DNA from: Clostridiales bacterium UBA6114 | Lineage (GTDB): Bacteria > Bacillota > Clostridia > Oscillospirales > Butyricicoccaceae | Length of the DNA stretch: 64,000 nt | Reading direction: 5' to 3' | NCBI GenBank assembly: GCA_002423435.1 | Contig: DIWE01000002.1 | Coordinates: forward strand, 26,809-90,808 | Notes under the pieces: generated by a model | Database searches by the model: none | The model's input: the letters and a program-made list of their open reading frames with translations, nothing else | Told to the model about the DNA's origin: nothing | Shown here: positions 25,657 to 34,937 of the stretch, piece by piece | Numbering within the stretch: the stretch's first letter is position 1 | Layout: each line of letters begins with the position of its first letter | Translations under genes and position numbers: made by a program

Positions 25657-26535
25657 CTAATCCGTTAAAGTCGCAAATTCCCGCTCCAATTCCTCGTAGC
25701 GCCCCAGTTCCACAAGATCACGGAATTCTTTGAGCGACGCGAATTTTTCCAGAATCTGCCGGGTGTTTCCATGCTGTTTTAAATGAAGCATCGCTTCCAT
25801 CGCCTGTTTCAGGAAAACGTTCCTTATCGTCGCGGGATACAATATGAGTTTTGCTCCCGCCTGCCGGTAGCGCTCCTCGGAAAAGGCGTTGAGCGGGCTG
25901 GTGTCGTTGACATTGACAATCAACGGGCCTTTTACAAGCTTTACCGCGCGCTCAACCTCTTCTATGCTTGACAGTCCAACGATGAAGGCGGCGTCGGCGC
26001 CTGCTTCAAGGTACTGATTCGACCGGGAAACCGCTTCGTCAAAACCGTAGCTCACGATGGCGTCAGTCCTTGAAATAATGCAGAAATCCTTGTCCTTACG
26101 CGCAGCCTGTGCCGCTTTGAGCGTGTTTACGTGATGCTCGACCGAGACGACCTCGTGCTTGTTGCCGCCGTAGTAGGGACACTTTTTGGGCGAAACCTGA
26201 TCTTCGATATGGATTCCCGACAAACCGGCGGTTTCAAATTCATGGACGGTACGCATAATGTTCAGCGTCTGGCCAAATCCGGTGTCGGCGTCGGCAATCA
26301 CGGGAATGTCGGTACAGTCGGCGATGTTTTTGCTGCAGTTTATAACCTCGGTCATCGTCACAATACCCAGATCGGGAAGTCCGGCCATCGAAGCCGCGGC
26401 CCCGTTGCCGGTGACCGCTATCAGCTTAAAACCGGCGTTCTCGGCGACCTTTGCACCGATACAATCAAACACACCCGGGACAATGTAAGCTTTATCATCA
26501 GACAGCATCTGCCTGAGCGTTTTCCTTTTTTCCAA
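25657..26535 (-). CDS. Isocitrate lyase / PEP mutase superfamily lyase
   Basis: 292-residue TIM-barrel enzyme of the methylisocitrate-lyase type that splits or forms C-C bonds next to a carboxylate. Motifs: 'VTGNGAAASMAGLPDLGIVTMTEV', 'PVIADADTGFGQTLNIMRTVHEFE' (metal-binding Asp residues), and 'IHIEDQVSPKKCPYYGG'. The catalytic-loop Cys is kept, but the usual KKCGH loop is changed to KKCPYYGG, so specificity differs from classic isocitrate lyases. With the LeuCD-type hydratase upstream it could cleave a substituted malate to pyruvate or another keto acid, as 2,3-dimethylmalate lyase does in Eubacterium barkeri. Confidence 0.87.
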   Translation of the reverse strand: MEKRKTLRQMLSDDKAYIVPGVFDCIGAKVAENAGFKLIAVTGNGAAASMAGLPDLGIVTMTEVINCSKNIADCTDIPVIADADTGFGQTLNIMRTVHEFETAGLSGIHIEDQVSPKKCPYYGGNKHEVVSVEHHVNTLKAAQAARKDKDFCIISRTDAIVSYGFDEAVSRSNQYLEAGADAAFIVGLSSIEEVERAVKLVKGPLIVNVNDTSPLNAFSEERYRQAGAKLILYPATIRNVFLKQAMEAMLHLKQHGNTRQILEKFASLKEFRDLVELGRYEELEREFATLTD

Positions 26536-26552
26536 TGTTAAACTCCTCCGTA

Positions 26553-28433
26553 TTAAAGACTGGCTGCCGCCTGCGCCCCCTGATAGATCGCATCCAAAGC
26601 CAAGCCGGGCTTTACCGCGTCACCTATCGTCAGTACTTTCATATCCGGGAAGCTCTCCTTGACCTGCGCCTCGAGGCCGTTTTCTGCCTTTCTGCCCGCG
26701 GCGACAACAACGGCGTCAAACCCGCCGATTGTCTCCGGATAATCCTGTACAAAGATATCGAGCTCCGGCAATCTGATCTCTTTAACACGCGTCAGGAGAT
26801 TGACATCAACGCCCGCCTTGCTCATACGCTCCAGCATAAACTGGCGCCGGCTGGGGTTTAGGGCTTTGGCAAGGCCGTCGATCATCTCGAAGATGATGAC
26901 CTCTTTGCCCTGTTCGACAAGGTATTCGGCCGTCTCGCAGCTGATCAGGCCGCCGCCGAGCAAAGCGATCTTCTTGCCGGGGACCTTCGCGCCCTTTAAC
27001 ACATCGTCGCCGGTAAATACGTTTTTGGAGTTTACGCCGGGAATCGGGGGGATTGCCGGGGTGCTTCCGGTGGCGAGAATCAAAACGTCCGGTTTCTCCT
27101 TTTTGATCAGGTCAAGATCCACCTTCTGGTTATAGCGGATTTCAATGCCCCTCTTCTCCAGCACGCCGACGCGATAGCTCACAATGCTCTTCATGTTCGT
27201 CTTGTGCGGAGGGATCGCGGCGAGATTGACAAGTCCGCCGGCGACATCGCTCTGCTCAAACACGACCGGCTTGAATCCGCGCTCTGCCAGATCGCAGGCG
27301 GCTTCCAGGCCCGCAGGGCCGGCGCCGACGATCATGATCTTTGTACCTTGCCTGTCGGCGGACACTTTTTCGAAGTTAAGTACGGACTCGCGGCCCAAGC
27401 GGGGATTTTGCATACAGCAGATCTTTCTGTAGTTGATGGCGTCGCGGCAGCCCTGGTTGCAGCCGACGCAGCGGCGGACCGGCAAATCGTTTTTGCCCTG
27501 GGCCTTGTTGATAAGCTCCGGATCGGCCAGGTGCGCTCTTGCCATGGCGACCATGTCCGCCTTGCCCTCCTGGAGGATTTTTTCCGCTTCAGCAAGGTCC
27601 ACGATGCGGTTAACGGCAACAACCGGCACACCGACGGCTTTCTTGACAACGGCAGCGTCGTCGGCATTGAAGCAGTCGGGAATATCCATCGGAGCGGAGA
27701 TGTACGATTCGGACTCGGGCATTCCGCAGGAGACATGGATTGCGTCGGCGCCCGCTTCAACGAGAAGCTTCGCTACCTGCACGGTCTCCTCGATTGTGCG
27801 TCCGCCCTTTACGTGCTCGTCGCCGCTGATCCTGAAGATCAGGGGATACTCGGGGCCGCAGGCGGCCTTGATCGCGCGGACGATATCCTGCGAGAATTTT
27901 GCCCTCTTCTCGACGCTTCCGCCGTATTCGTCGGTGCGGTCGTTATAGTGCGGCGACATGAACTGCGCGACCTCATGGGCGTGAGCACCATGGATCTCGA
28001 CGCCGTCGACGCCGGCTATCTTGCATTTTCTGGCACACTCGGCATAGCTTGCAATCAGCGCCTCGATCGTATCCAGGGAGTATTCGGAGGGGAATTCGAC
28101 CTTATGCCCGCGGCCTGCCTGCATGGCGGCCGGGTGCAGCTGACAAAAAAGCTTTGCCCCGTATTCGTGAACGGCATCGGCCATTTTCTTCCATCCGGGG
28201 ATGTATTTTTCATCTGAAAGCGCGGGACGCCCGGGGCCGGCCTTCCCATGCGGACTGCCGGGAATTACAATAAGCCCTACGCCGCCTTTTGCCCTTTCGC
28301 GCACATATTCCAGCATGCAGTCGCCGATCCGGCCGTCTTCCTCGCTGAAATAAACACACATGGACGAGAACATGATCCGGTTTTTTATCGTGACATTCCC
28401 CAGGGTGATCGGGGTAAAAATTTTCTGATCCAT
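26553..28433 (-). CDS. Old-yellow-enzyme-type NADH:flavin oxidoreductase (2-enoate reductase family)
   Basis: 626-residue, three-part enzyme: an FMN TIM barrel (residues ~1-330, with 'HAHEVAQFMSPHYNDRTDEYGGSVEKRAKF'), a [4Fe-4S] segment (CVGCNQGCRDAINYRK followed by CCMQNP), and a C-terminal FAD/NAD(P)-binding part ('KIMIVGAGPAGLEAACDLAERG' and 'KKIALLGGGLISCETAEYLVEQG'). This layout is that of clostridial 2-enoate reductase and 2,4-dienoyl-CoA reductase. It probably reduces an unsaturated acid from the pathway. GGAGG lies before the ATG. In operon with the lyase and TctABC. Confidence 0.92.
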   Translation of the reverse strand: MDQKIFTPITLGNVTIKNRIMFSSMCVYFSEEDGRIGDCMLEYVRERAKGGVGLIVIPGSPHGKAGPGRPALSDEKYIPGWKKMADAVHEYGAKLFCQLHPAAMQAGRGHKVEFPSEYSLDTIEALIASYAECARKCKIAGVDGVEIHGAHAHEVAQFMSPHYNDRTDEYGGSVEKRAKFSQDIVRAIKAACGPEYPLIFRISGDEHVKGGRTIEETVQVAKLLVEAGADAIHVSCGMPESESYISAPMDIPDCFNADDAAVVKKAVGVPVVAVNRIVDLAEAEKILQEGKADMVAMARAHLADPELINKAQGKNDLPVRRCVGCNQGCRDAINYRKICCMQNPRLGRESVLNFEKVSADRQGTKIMIVGAGPAGLEAACDLAERGFKPVVFEQSDVAGGLVNLAAIPPHKTNMKSIVSYRVGVLEKRGIEIRYNQKVDLDLIKKEKPDVLILATGSTPAIPPIPGVNSKNVFTGDDVLKGAKVPGKKIALLGGGLISCETAEYLVEQGKEVIIFEMIDGLAKALNPSRRQFMLERMSKAGVDVNLLTRVKEIRLPELDIFVQDYPETIGGFDAVVVAAGRKAENGLEAQVKESFPDMKVLTIGDAVKPGLALDAIYQGAQAAASL

Positions 28434-28448
28434 TAATCAATTCCTCCG

Positions 28449-29969
28449 TTATTTTTGGGGCGCCGACTCAGCCACAGCCTGGGCTTTCTTGTCGTCTTTT
28501 TTATTGCGGCGCATTCCCAGGTAGATCGACACCGCGGTGAGAAGGAGCAGCACAAGAGAAATGGGAGAGGTGACAAACGCCAGATAGCTTCCTTTTGACA
28601 GTAAAAGCGCACGGCGCATATTGGTTTCGATCATCGATTCAAGCACAAAGCCCAAAACCGTACAAATCGGATTGAAGCCCGTAAATTTGAGAAGATATCC
28701 GACCACCCCGAAAATAATCAGCAGCCAGACAGGGTACATGCCCGAATTCAGTGCCAGCGCGCCGACGGTCATCAGACAAAGCACGCTTGAAAAAAGGTAC
28801 GGCGGCGGAACGGAGGTAATCTTTACCCAGGGCTTTAAGAATACACGGCCCACAATATAGAGGGCAATTGCCGACACAATAATGCCCGCATAGAGGCTTG
28901 AAAGGATTTCGGGGTTCGTTGTGGCGAGCATCGGGCCCGGCCGCATGCCGTGCATAATCATGGCGCCAAGCAGAATCGCGGCGGAAGTCGAACCGGGGAT
29001 TCCGAACGTCAGGAGGGGCACAAATGTCGCCGGGACGCATGCGTTGTTGGCCGCTTCGGGGCCGACGATCGCGTCGGGAACGCCGGTGCCGTATTTGTCC
29101 GCGTCCTTGGAGAAACGGCGGGATTCGCTGTATGCAATAAAGGATGCGATCGTCGGGCCCGCACCCGGCATGACGCCGACCACGATGCCGAGGACCGTGC
29201 TGAATACAGCCGCTTTCCAGCTGGCGAACGCTTCTTTGAGTGTAATAAAGGTATAATCGAGCTTGCCGAGCATTTCGGATTTGGCCTTTTTGCTCTGTAC
29301 CTGCTTTACTACCTGGTCAATGATTTCGGAGGCGGCCACGAGTCCGATGATAACCGGGACCTCTCCCAGCCCCTCTGCGAGGTTGTGACTGCCAAAAGCG
29401 TAGCGGGTCATGCCTGTCAGGGTATCCGAACCCACCGTTCCGAGCATCAGACCGAGGATAACCGACATAAAGCCTTTGATAAAGCTGCCCTTGGACATGC
29501 TGACGACGGCGGAGAGGCCGAAGATCGCGAGGGCAAAAAAGTCGGCCGGGCCAAAAAGCAGCGCGATTTTCGAAAGCACGACCAGCAGGGAAATGGCGAT
29601 GATTCCGCCCAGGAAGCTTCCAAACGCACCGGCAGTCAGCGAATAGCCAAGCGCCTTGCCGCTGTGTCCATTTAAATGCATCTGATGGCCGTCCATGCTC
29701 GTCGGGGCGTTTGCAGGCTGACCCGGCGTCCCGATCAGGATGGCGGGAATGGATCCGCCGTATTCCGCGCCGACATATGCGCCCGCAAGGATCATGAACG
29801 CATGCGCAGGCTCCATCCCGAGGACAAACGGGAGAATAAGGGCCATACCCATGGAGGCGGTGACACCGGGCAGCGCGCCCGCGATGATTCCCCATGTAGT
29901 GCCCAGAAACACCACTCCAATGCCGGTTAACGACAATGCGGAGAAGATTCCGGCCCATATAGAATGCAT
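28449..29969 (-). CDS. tctA: TctA-family large permease (second system)
   Basis: 506-residue membrane subunit of a tripartite tricarboxylate transporter. Repeated motifs are 'GALPGVTASMGMALILPFVLGM' in parts, 'GGSIPAILIGTPGQPANAPTSMDG' and 'GVMPGAGPTIASFIAYSESRRFSKD'. The C-terminal tail is rich in Lys and Ala (KKDDKKAQAVAESAPQK). Located directly upstream of the OYE-type reductase (15 bp), so importer and enzymes share a transcript. GGAGG precedes the ATG. Confidence 0.94.
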   Translation of the reverse strand: MHSIWAGIFSALSLTGIGVVFLGTTWGIIAGALPGVTASMGMALILPFVLGMEPAHAFMILAGAYVGAEYGGSIPAILIGTPGQPANAPTSMDGHQMHLNGHSGKALGYSLTAGAFGSFLGGIIAISLLVVLSKIALLFGPADFFALAIFGLSAVVSMSKGSFIKGFMSVILGLMLGTVGSDTLTGMTRYAFGSHNLAEGLGEVPVIIGLVAASEIIDQVVKQVQSKKAKSEMLGKLDYTFITLKEAFASWKAAVFSTVLGIVVGVMPGAGPTIASFIAYSESRRFSKDADKYGTGVPDAIVGPEAANNACVPATFVPLLTFGIPGSTSAAILLGAMIMHGMRPGPMLATTNPEILSSLYAGIIVSAIALYIVGRVFLKPWVKITSVPPPYLFSSVLCLMTVGALALNSGMYPVWLLIIFGVVGYLLKFTGFNPICTVLGFVLESMIETNMRRALLLSKGSYLAFVTSPISLVLLLLTAVSIYLGMRRNKKDDKKAQAVAESAPQK

Positions 29970-30004
29970 AGTTTTTTCCTCCTATCTAAGCTTAAAATAA
30001 CACA

Positions 30005-30475
30005 TCATATGAGTATGCCGGACGGGAGATCCGCACGGAAGATAGTTCCGAACACAAGATAAATAAATACTGTTACGCATAAAGCTACGATTACAATCTG
30101 GACGGGTTTGCGCGCTCCCATCCACCAAAAACTGAAACCTGCAAAAATAAACGTGGAAACCGCGTAGCCGATATAATCGATGCCGAAGCAGTAAATGACG
30201 AACAGGACAGCCAGCAGGAACAGTGACAGCATATCTTTCCCTGTAAGCTTCGGCTTTTTCTCTCCATCCTTCGCTTTATTGGCAAGCGCCAGGATAAGGG
30301 TGACAAGCGCCAGCGCGCCGTAGACAAACCCAAGTAATTTCGGGAACCCGGCCGGGCCGAGCGGCTCCCCGGAATGCGGCGCTCCAAGCTGAGATCCTAC
30401 ATAATAATAAGCTGCCGCAAACGCCATCATAATCAAACTGGCCACGATATCGACTTGTTTTCTGTTTTTTATCAT
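30005..30475 (-). CDS. tctB: TctB-family small permease (second system)
   Basis: 156-residue four-helix subunit ('DIVASLIMMAFAAAYYYVGSQLGAP', 'GFPKLLGFVYGALALVTLILAL', then two more helices). ATG at 30475 follows GAAGGAGGATTGAAT. A longer in-frame extension upstream has no ribosome site. It lies 35 bp before tctA. Confidence 0.88.
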   Translation of the reverse strand: MIKNRKQVDIVASLIMMAFAAAYYYVGSQLGAPHSGEPLGPAGFPKLLGFVYGALALVTLILALANKAKDGEKKPKLTGKDMLSLFLLAVLFVIYCFGIDYIGYAVSTFIFAGFSFWWMGARKPVQIVIVALCVTVFIYLVFGTIFRADLPSGILI

Positions 30476-30571
30476 ATTCAATCCTCCTTCGATGGGTCTG
30501 ATGAACCAATACCGACGAAAGGATGCCGCAAACATTCCGGGTCAGTATGTTCGTTTGATAGGGTTAAAAAG

Positions 30572-30631
30572 GGTGTGGGGAACATGCGGCATTCGGACGG
30601 TCAGTCATCTACCGCGTATTCCCCATACACC
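30572..30631 (-). repeat. Intergenic hairpin between tctC and tctB (second system)
   Basis: On the minus strand GGTGTATGGGGAATACGCGG pairs imperfectly with CCGCATGTTCCCCACACC, giving CCGC/GCGG, GGGGAA/TTCCCC and GTGT/ACAC segments. No T tract. It probably marks the end of an abundant tctC mRNA. Confidence 0.55.
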
Positions 30632-30690
30632 TGCTGCTAAGCAAAAACGGTGAAACGTGCCTGACAAATGCGCGAAATACTATGCTGGGC

Positions 30691-31728
30691 TTACTGTACT
30701 AATTCACCGCCGTATTTTGTCAGCAACTCTTTAATCAAAGCATCCTGATCTTCGACGAATTTCTTGAATTCTTCCGGTCCCATGTAGCCAGGCAGGCCTT
30801 TGCTGTCGGCAATCCACTTCTGGAAGGAATCGGTCTCATAGCCCTTCTTAATGGTCTCATCCCAATACTTCACAGCCTCGGGAGAAGCGGTGCCGGGCAG
30901 GAAAAGTCCGCGCCACATATCGAAGGAGTAGTCGATGCCGAGCTCTTTAAGGGTCGGGATATCGTCAAAGCCTTCCACGCGCTCGTCGGACGCGAAAGCG
31001 AGGAATTTGACAAGGCCGCCCTTTTGCTGCTCAATGGCTTCGCTCATCTGGCAGAACGTAACCTCGACCTTGTTGCCCAGAAGCGCCGTCAGAGCCTGTG
31101 CGCTGTCGTCAAACGGGATATATGCGGGATCTACGCCGTATGTGCTGTTTAATACCATCGCGAACATCCACGCGGCGCCGCCGGCCACGTCGCCCGCCAT
31201 CTGGACGTTTCCGGTTTTGTAATCTTCGAGGAATTCTTCCATGGTGTTCCATTTGGAGTTTGCGGGGACAACAACCATCTGGGGCTCGATCTGAAGGTTG
31301 ATGACAGGGATCAGGTCAACGGCGATTCTCATGTTGTTTTGTCCCTGGTTTGTCCAGAGAAGATTCGTCGGCGTGGCGACAATCAGATAATGGCCGTCGT
31401 CTTTGCCTTTTTCCTGTATATAGTTCCATTCGTTGTTGCCGGCTCCGCCCTGCTTGTTGACCATGACCATCGGTTGCGGAACAAACTCCTGCGTCGCGGC
31501 GATAACCGCTCTGCCGATCAGGTCGCCGCCGCCGCCGACGCCGGAGTGGGTGACGATCTCAACCGGATGAGTGGGTGTGAAGCCCTCGGGAGCTGCCGTC
31601 GTTGCAGTGCCGCCGCTTGGAGCGCTGCCGCTCGGAGTGCCGCCGCTTGCTTTGTTCGAACAGGATGCCATCAAAACCAGTGTGGCGCACAACATAACGC
31701 TGAGCAATGCTTTGTAGTGCTTTTTCAT
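30691..31728 (-). CDS. tctC: TctC-family solute-binding lipoprotein (second system)
   Basis: 345-residue receptor. The signal peptide ends in lipobox MASC, then a Gly/Ser/Thr/Pro linker. The mature domain starts 'HPVEIVTHSGVGGGGDLIGRAVI' and includes 'VVPANSKWNTMEEFLEDYK'. ATG at 31728 (MKKHYK) follows GGAGG at about 11 bases; an in-frame ATG at 31746 lies just before that site and is not used. It is the first gene of the seven-gene operon reaching leuD, and divergent from a LysR regulator. Confidence 0.92.
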   Translation of the reverse strand: MKKHYKALLSVMLCATLVLMASCSNKASGGTPSGSAPSGGTATTAAPEGFTPTHPVEIVTHSGVGGGGDLIGRAVIAATQEFVPQPMVMVNKQGGAGNNEWNYIQEKGKDDGHYLIVATPTNLLWTNQGQNNMRIAVDLIPVINLQIEPQMVVVPANSKWNTMEEFLEDYKTGNVQMAGDVAGGAAWMFAMVLNSTYGVDPAYIPFDDSAQALTALLGNKVEVTFCQMSEAIEQQKGGLVKFLAFASDERVEGFDDIPTLKELGIDYSFDMWRGLFLPGTASPEAVKYWDETIKKGYETDSFQKWIADSKGLPGYMGPEEFKKFVEDQDALIKELLTKYGGELVQ

Positions 31729-31869
31729 TTTCTCTTGTACCTCCAATTTTTTCTTATTATACAGCGTACCTGCTGGGTAATACGTACATCTGTAAAGCGA
31801 AAAAGACAGCCATGGGAATTGTGGATTTTTGCTGAATATTATACCATTTTTATGTGAAAAGAATACATA

Positions 31870-31917
31870 TTGACTAGTAACTTACGTTATTATATACTTT
31901 TAATCAGATTTTGTCTA
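31870..31917. promoter_or_regulatory. Overlapping face-to-face promoters
   Basis: Plus strand: TTGACT (31870-31875), 17 bp, TATACT (31893-31898), towards the LysR gene. Minus strand: TAGACA (31917-31912), 17 bp, TATAAT (31894-31889), towards tctC. The two -10 boxes overlap at 31893-31894, so polymerase can occupy only one at a time. Confidence 0.6.
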
Positions 31918-32216
31918 ATATCAAATATTCATACGGGTTATAATATAAAGTTATAAAAACTGATATTTTTAGCGCAGATGTCAGAAAGGCATCACCTGCC
32001 CGGGAGAAATCCGAAATGCGCCGACAGACGATGCCATGTCTTCCTCATGATGCCAAAAGCACTAATATGTTCCAGCAACCGATCCGGCAAACCACCCCGC
32101 GAGCCGGAGCGTTTTGTGCGAAGGGGTCCTTATATTGATTCGTCTTTTAAGCTGTTGTATACTTATATCGGGATTATGCTTGGCAGCGGCTGTTTCCAGT
32201 GCACAGCTTTATGAAA

Positions 32217-32238
32217 ATAAATATAAATTTATATTTAT
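32217..32238. promoter_or_regulatory. 22-bp perfect palindrome, possible LysR-type binding site
   Basis: ATAAATATAAA is followed directly by its inverse TTTATATTTAT, ending 25 bp before the LysR gene start. It contains the T-N11-A pattern of LysR-type sites. Autoregulation is the simplest reading; the high AT content lowers certainty. Confidence 0.45.
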
Positions 32239-32263
32239 GCATTTTTGATGGAGGTGATATGAC

Positions 32264-33271
32264 ATGATCCTGAAAGAGCTCCGTTATGTGCTGGCTATCC
32301 GGGAACACCAGAATATTTCCCAGGCTGCCCAAAGCCTTTATATATCCCAGCCGGCTCTGAGCAAATATATCAAAAACCTGGAGACCCTGCTCAATGTCAA
32401 ACTCTTTCACAGAGTGGGCAATAAAATGATCCTGACCTACGCGGGCGAGATGTATATCCAGGCTTCCAAAATCATGCTGGAAACATACGACCGGATGACG
32501 ATGGATATCTTTGCCTCGGACGAAATGCTCAAAGGCAAGCTGCGTATCGGCATCACCACATACCGCGGGTCTCACCTGCTGCCGAAGGTGTTGCCGACCT
32601 TCCTGCAGATTTACCCGAATGTGGACATTATTATTTATGAGGAGAACGCAACGAAGCTTGAACAGCTCCTGTCGGAAGGTTCCGCCGACATTGTCATCAT
32701 CAAGGACCCGTTTTCCACAAACAATATGGAGTCCATCCCTATCTACGAAGAGGAGCTTCTTTTATCGGTTCCGGCAAACTTCGACGTAATCGAGAAGGCC
32801 GTCACGATTCCCGGCCAAAAGTATCCCTGGCTCGATATCCAGCTTGTAAAAGACGAATGCTTTGTTTTGATGAAAAGCGCCCAGCGCACCCGCCAGGTTT
32901 CCGACCGCATCCTGCAGGAAGCAAACATAACGCCCAAAAAAATGATCGAGACCAACAATATCGAGACCGCTTTGCGCATGAGCGCCGCGGGACTCGGGGT
33001 CAGCTTAATCCCGGAACTGTACGCGACGAGCAATTATTTCTTTGATATGCCCCGCTTTTTCTCCGCCGGCAATCCGCGCATCACATCAACCTTTAATATC
33101 GCCTACAGGAAAGACGGATATCTGACCAAATACGCCAAGAAATTTATTCAGATTGTCGTAGATTACTATAACGAGCAAAAAAATCAGCCGGAGCTGCCCC
33201 CCGTCTCCCCGCTCTCCGCCGACCCGGATTCTGCGCCCGGCGCGGCAACAAAAACGGAAACCCACGAGTAA
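32264..33271 (+). CDS. LysR-family transcriptional regulator
   Basis: 335 residues. The N-terminal winged helix-turn-helix ('LKELRYVLAIREHQNISQAAQSLYISQPALSKYIKNLE') is followed by a LysR substrate domain ('LRIGITTYRGSHLLPKVLPTFLQIYPNVDIIIYE'). The last ~25 residues are a Pro/Ser-rich tail. GGAGGTGAT precedes the ATG. It is divergent from the TctCBA-OYE-lyase-LeuCD operon, which it probably activates in response to an imported acid or intermediate. Confidence 0.93.
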   Translation: MILKELRYVLAIREHQNISQAAQSLYISQPALSKYIKNLETLLNVKLFHRVGNKMILTYAGEMYIQASKIMLETYDRMTMDIFASDEMLKGKLRIGITTYRGSHLLPKVLPTFLQIYPNVDIIIYEENATKLEQLLSEGSADIVIIKDPFSTNNMESIPIYEEELLLSVPANFDVIEKAVTIPGQKYPWLDIQLVKDECFVLMKSAQRTRQVSDRILQEANITPKKMIETNNIETALRMSAAGLGVSLIPELYATSNYFFDMPRFFSAGNPRITSTFNIAYRKDGYLTKYAKKFIQIVVDYYNEQKNQPELPPVSPLSADPDSAPGAATKTETHE

Positions 33272-33272
33272 A

Positions 33273-33309
33273 AAAAAGCGCGTTCCCGGCTGTCGGGAAC
33301 GCGCTTTTT
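33273..33309. terminator. Bidirectional terminator
   Basis: AAAAAGCGCGTTCCCG pairs with CGGGAACGCGCTTTTT around GCTGT: a 16-bp perfect stem between the convergent LysR-type and GGDEF genes, with A and T runs on both sides. Confidence 0.92.
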
Positions 33310-33319
33310 GGATATTAAA

Positions 33320-34525
33320 TTAACCCCTCTCTGCCATATGCTCCCGCCTGTTTTTGTAAACGGTTCCGTTAAAGGAAAGGCTGTTTTTCCCGCTGTTTTT
33401 CGATTTTGAAAGCTCCCGGTCGGCCTTTTTATACAGCCGCTCAAAACTCATCTCGGGCGCCGCCTGCGCCGAAACCGATCCGATGCTGACCGTTACGTAG
33501 TTTGACACCGACGTCTCTCCCGCCGGTATTTGCATGGCTTCGACCCGCGCCGTGATCGCGTTCATGAACCCGATGATCTTTTCATCCGACAGGTCCGTTG
33601 CAAACAAAACAAATTCCTCTCCGCCAAATCTCGCGACAACGTCGGTCGCTCTCTTAAAATCCAGCGCAATGCTTTCGGCAATGGCCATTAAGCATTGATC
33701 TCCCGCGTCATGCCCGAACTCATCGTTAAAGCTCTTGAAAAAATCGATGTCGACCATGGAAACCATCACGCGGCTTTTGTTTCGCACGCTTTGTTTCCAG
33801 ATGGATTCCAGTCTCTTTTCGAAACCGCGCCTGTTCAACAGATTCGTCAGCGAATCCGTCTGCGCCATCTTCTCTAACTGTTTATGCACAATATTGACGT
33901 TTATAAACGAAGCATAAAGCATATGCGAGACGGCGTAGGCGATTGCCGCTATCATCACGCAAAGCTGGATGTATTCCCAGGCGTCGGAGCCGACCAAAAA
34001 CAGCAAAATCCCCTCGGCGGCAAAACCGATCCCGCCGAAAGCCATAAGCTCTTTTCGGTTCAGCACCGGAATTACAGCGATAGCAGCCATCATCAGCACA
34101 AAATTGGTAAACGCCTTCCTTTCAACGAGCTCGAGATAACAAAACACAAGCGAACCGGCGATATAAAAGCCCCAAAAGCTGAGGGAAAGGATTCTCCCCT
34201 TTTTGACGTTTTTTGATTTTGCGATATATTTTCCGATGAGGACGAGATATACAAAGCAAACGGCCAAGAAGTACAAGCTTCCCAGAGAGTATGCCGTGTT
34301 AAAGCCGTCATGGAAATCGGTAAAATAATTTAACAGAAGGTTGGCAATCTGCACAAACAGCAAAATAAATGTAAAAAGGATCACTCTTTGGATATTGCTC
34401 CGGCTTCTCGCCTGCTCGATTTCAGCCCATTCCTTCTCTGTGACCTTGCCCGGCACTTCCTTCGAAACGTTCAGGGCATACTGGTTTTCCCAGAGCGACT
34501 TGAGCTCGATCAACAATCTCTTCAT
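33320..34525 (-). CDS. Membrane-bound GGDEF diguanylate cyclase
   Basis: 401-residue sensor that makes cyclic di-GMP from GTP. After a ~45-residue cytoplasmic start there are six hydrophobic helices (about residues 48-215), then a GGDEF domain: 'DSLTNLLNRRGFEKRL', 'DIDFFKSFNDEFGHDAGDQCL', and active-site RFGGEEFVLF. The GGEEF form is a normal active variant. The I-site RxxD is not obvious before the motif. Monocistronic, convergent with the LysR gene. Confidence 0.93.
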   Translation of the reverse strand: MKRLLIELKSLWENQYALNVSKEVPGKVTEKEWAEIEQARSRSNIQRVILFTFILLFVQIANLLLNYFTDFHDGFNTAYSLGSLYFLAVCFVYLVLIGKYIAKSKNVKKGRILSLSFWGFYIAGSLVFCYLELVERKAFTNFVLMMAAIAVIPVLNRKELMAFGGIGFAAEGILLFLVGSDAWEYIQLCVMIAAIAYAVSHMLYASFINVNIVHKQLEKMAQTDSLTNLLNRRGFEKRLESIWKQSVRNKSRVMVSMVDIDFFKSFNDEFGHDAGDQCLMAIAESIALDFKRATDVVARFGGEEFVLFATDLSDEKIIGFMNAITARVEAMQIPAGETSVSNYVTVSIGSVSAQAAPEMSFERLYKKADRELSKSKNSGKNSLSFNGTVYKNRREHMAERG

Positions 34526-34937
34526 TACACAAATTTATCCTCTCCCGCATTCCGTCTGAAGATTGCCCGCGAAACGCATGTATGCCGGGTCCGGGCACGT
34601 CCCACTCTTTGGGCGCTGTAAAATGATATGCAGTAAAAATCGGATATCGTTCAATTCAGTTATAGATATATACATTATATATAAAAAAGTCAAGCGATAT
34701 AAGGGTTTTAAGCAGGTTTAAATGATATTTGCCGGACAAACGAACTCACCCTTTTCGGTTTCTCGCCTGCCTCTTTATTCCCACCGCATTGGAAAACGGG
34801 TGTTCGGCAACGATTTATTTTTTTTATTGGCGCTTTTCCATAAAATGCTGTATACTTAGCTTTCATAGGGCCGGACGTCTTTTCGGTTTCATTCCGGCGC
34901 CTATGCGCAGCGATTCGAATTGTTTGGGGTGAAGTGA
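34526..34937. other. Divergent intergenic region between GGDEF and rex genes
   Basis: 412 bp. It holds the rex promoter (34827-34856) and an AT-rich block near 34660-34700 with a minus-strand TTGACT followed after 17 bp by TATATC, a plausible GGDEF-gene promoter. No open frame with a ribosome site. Confidence 0.5.
34827..34856 (+). promoter_or_regulatory. Probable rex promoter
   Basis: TTGGCG (34827-34832), 18-bp spacer, TATACT (34851-34856). The transcript would begin about 75 nt before the rex GTG. Confidence 0.55.

Larger units (their letters stand above)
31729..32263. other. AT-rich divergent intergenic region (tctC / lysR-type)
   Basis: 535 bp without a gene. It carries face-to-face promoters (31870-31917) and, close to the LysR gene, a 22-bp perfect palindrome (32217-32238). 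The stretch 31970-32200 is GC-richer, with no supported reading frame. Confidence 0.6.

Noticed and set aside
27204..28217. 337-codon plus-strand frame opposite the OYE gene
   Set aside because: Shadow of a clearly recognised 626-residue enzyme.
33320..34525. Inactive (degenerate) GGDEF domain
   Set aside because: The motif is GGEEF, an accepted active form; no evidence of inactivation.
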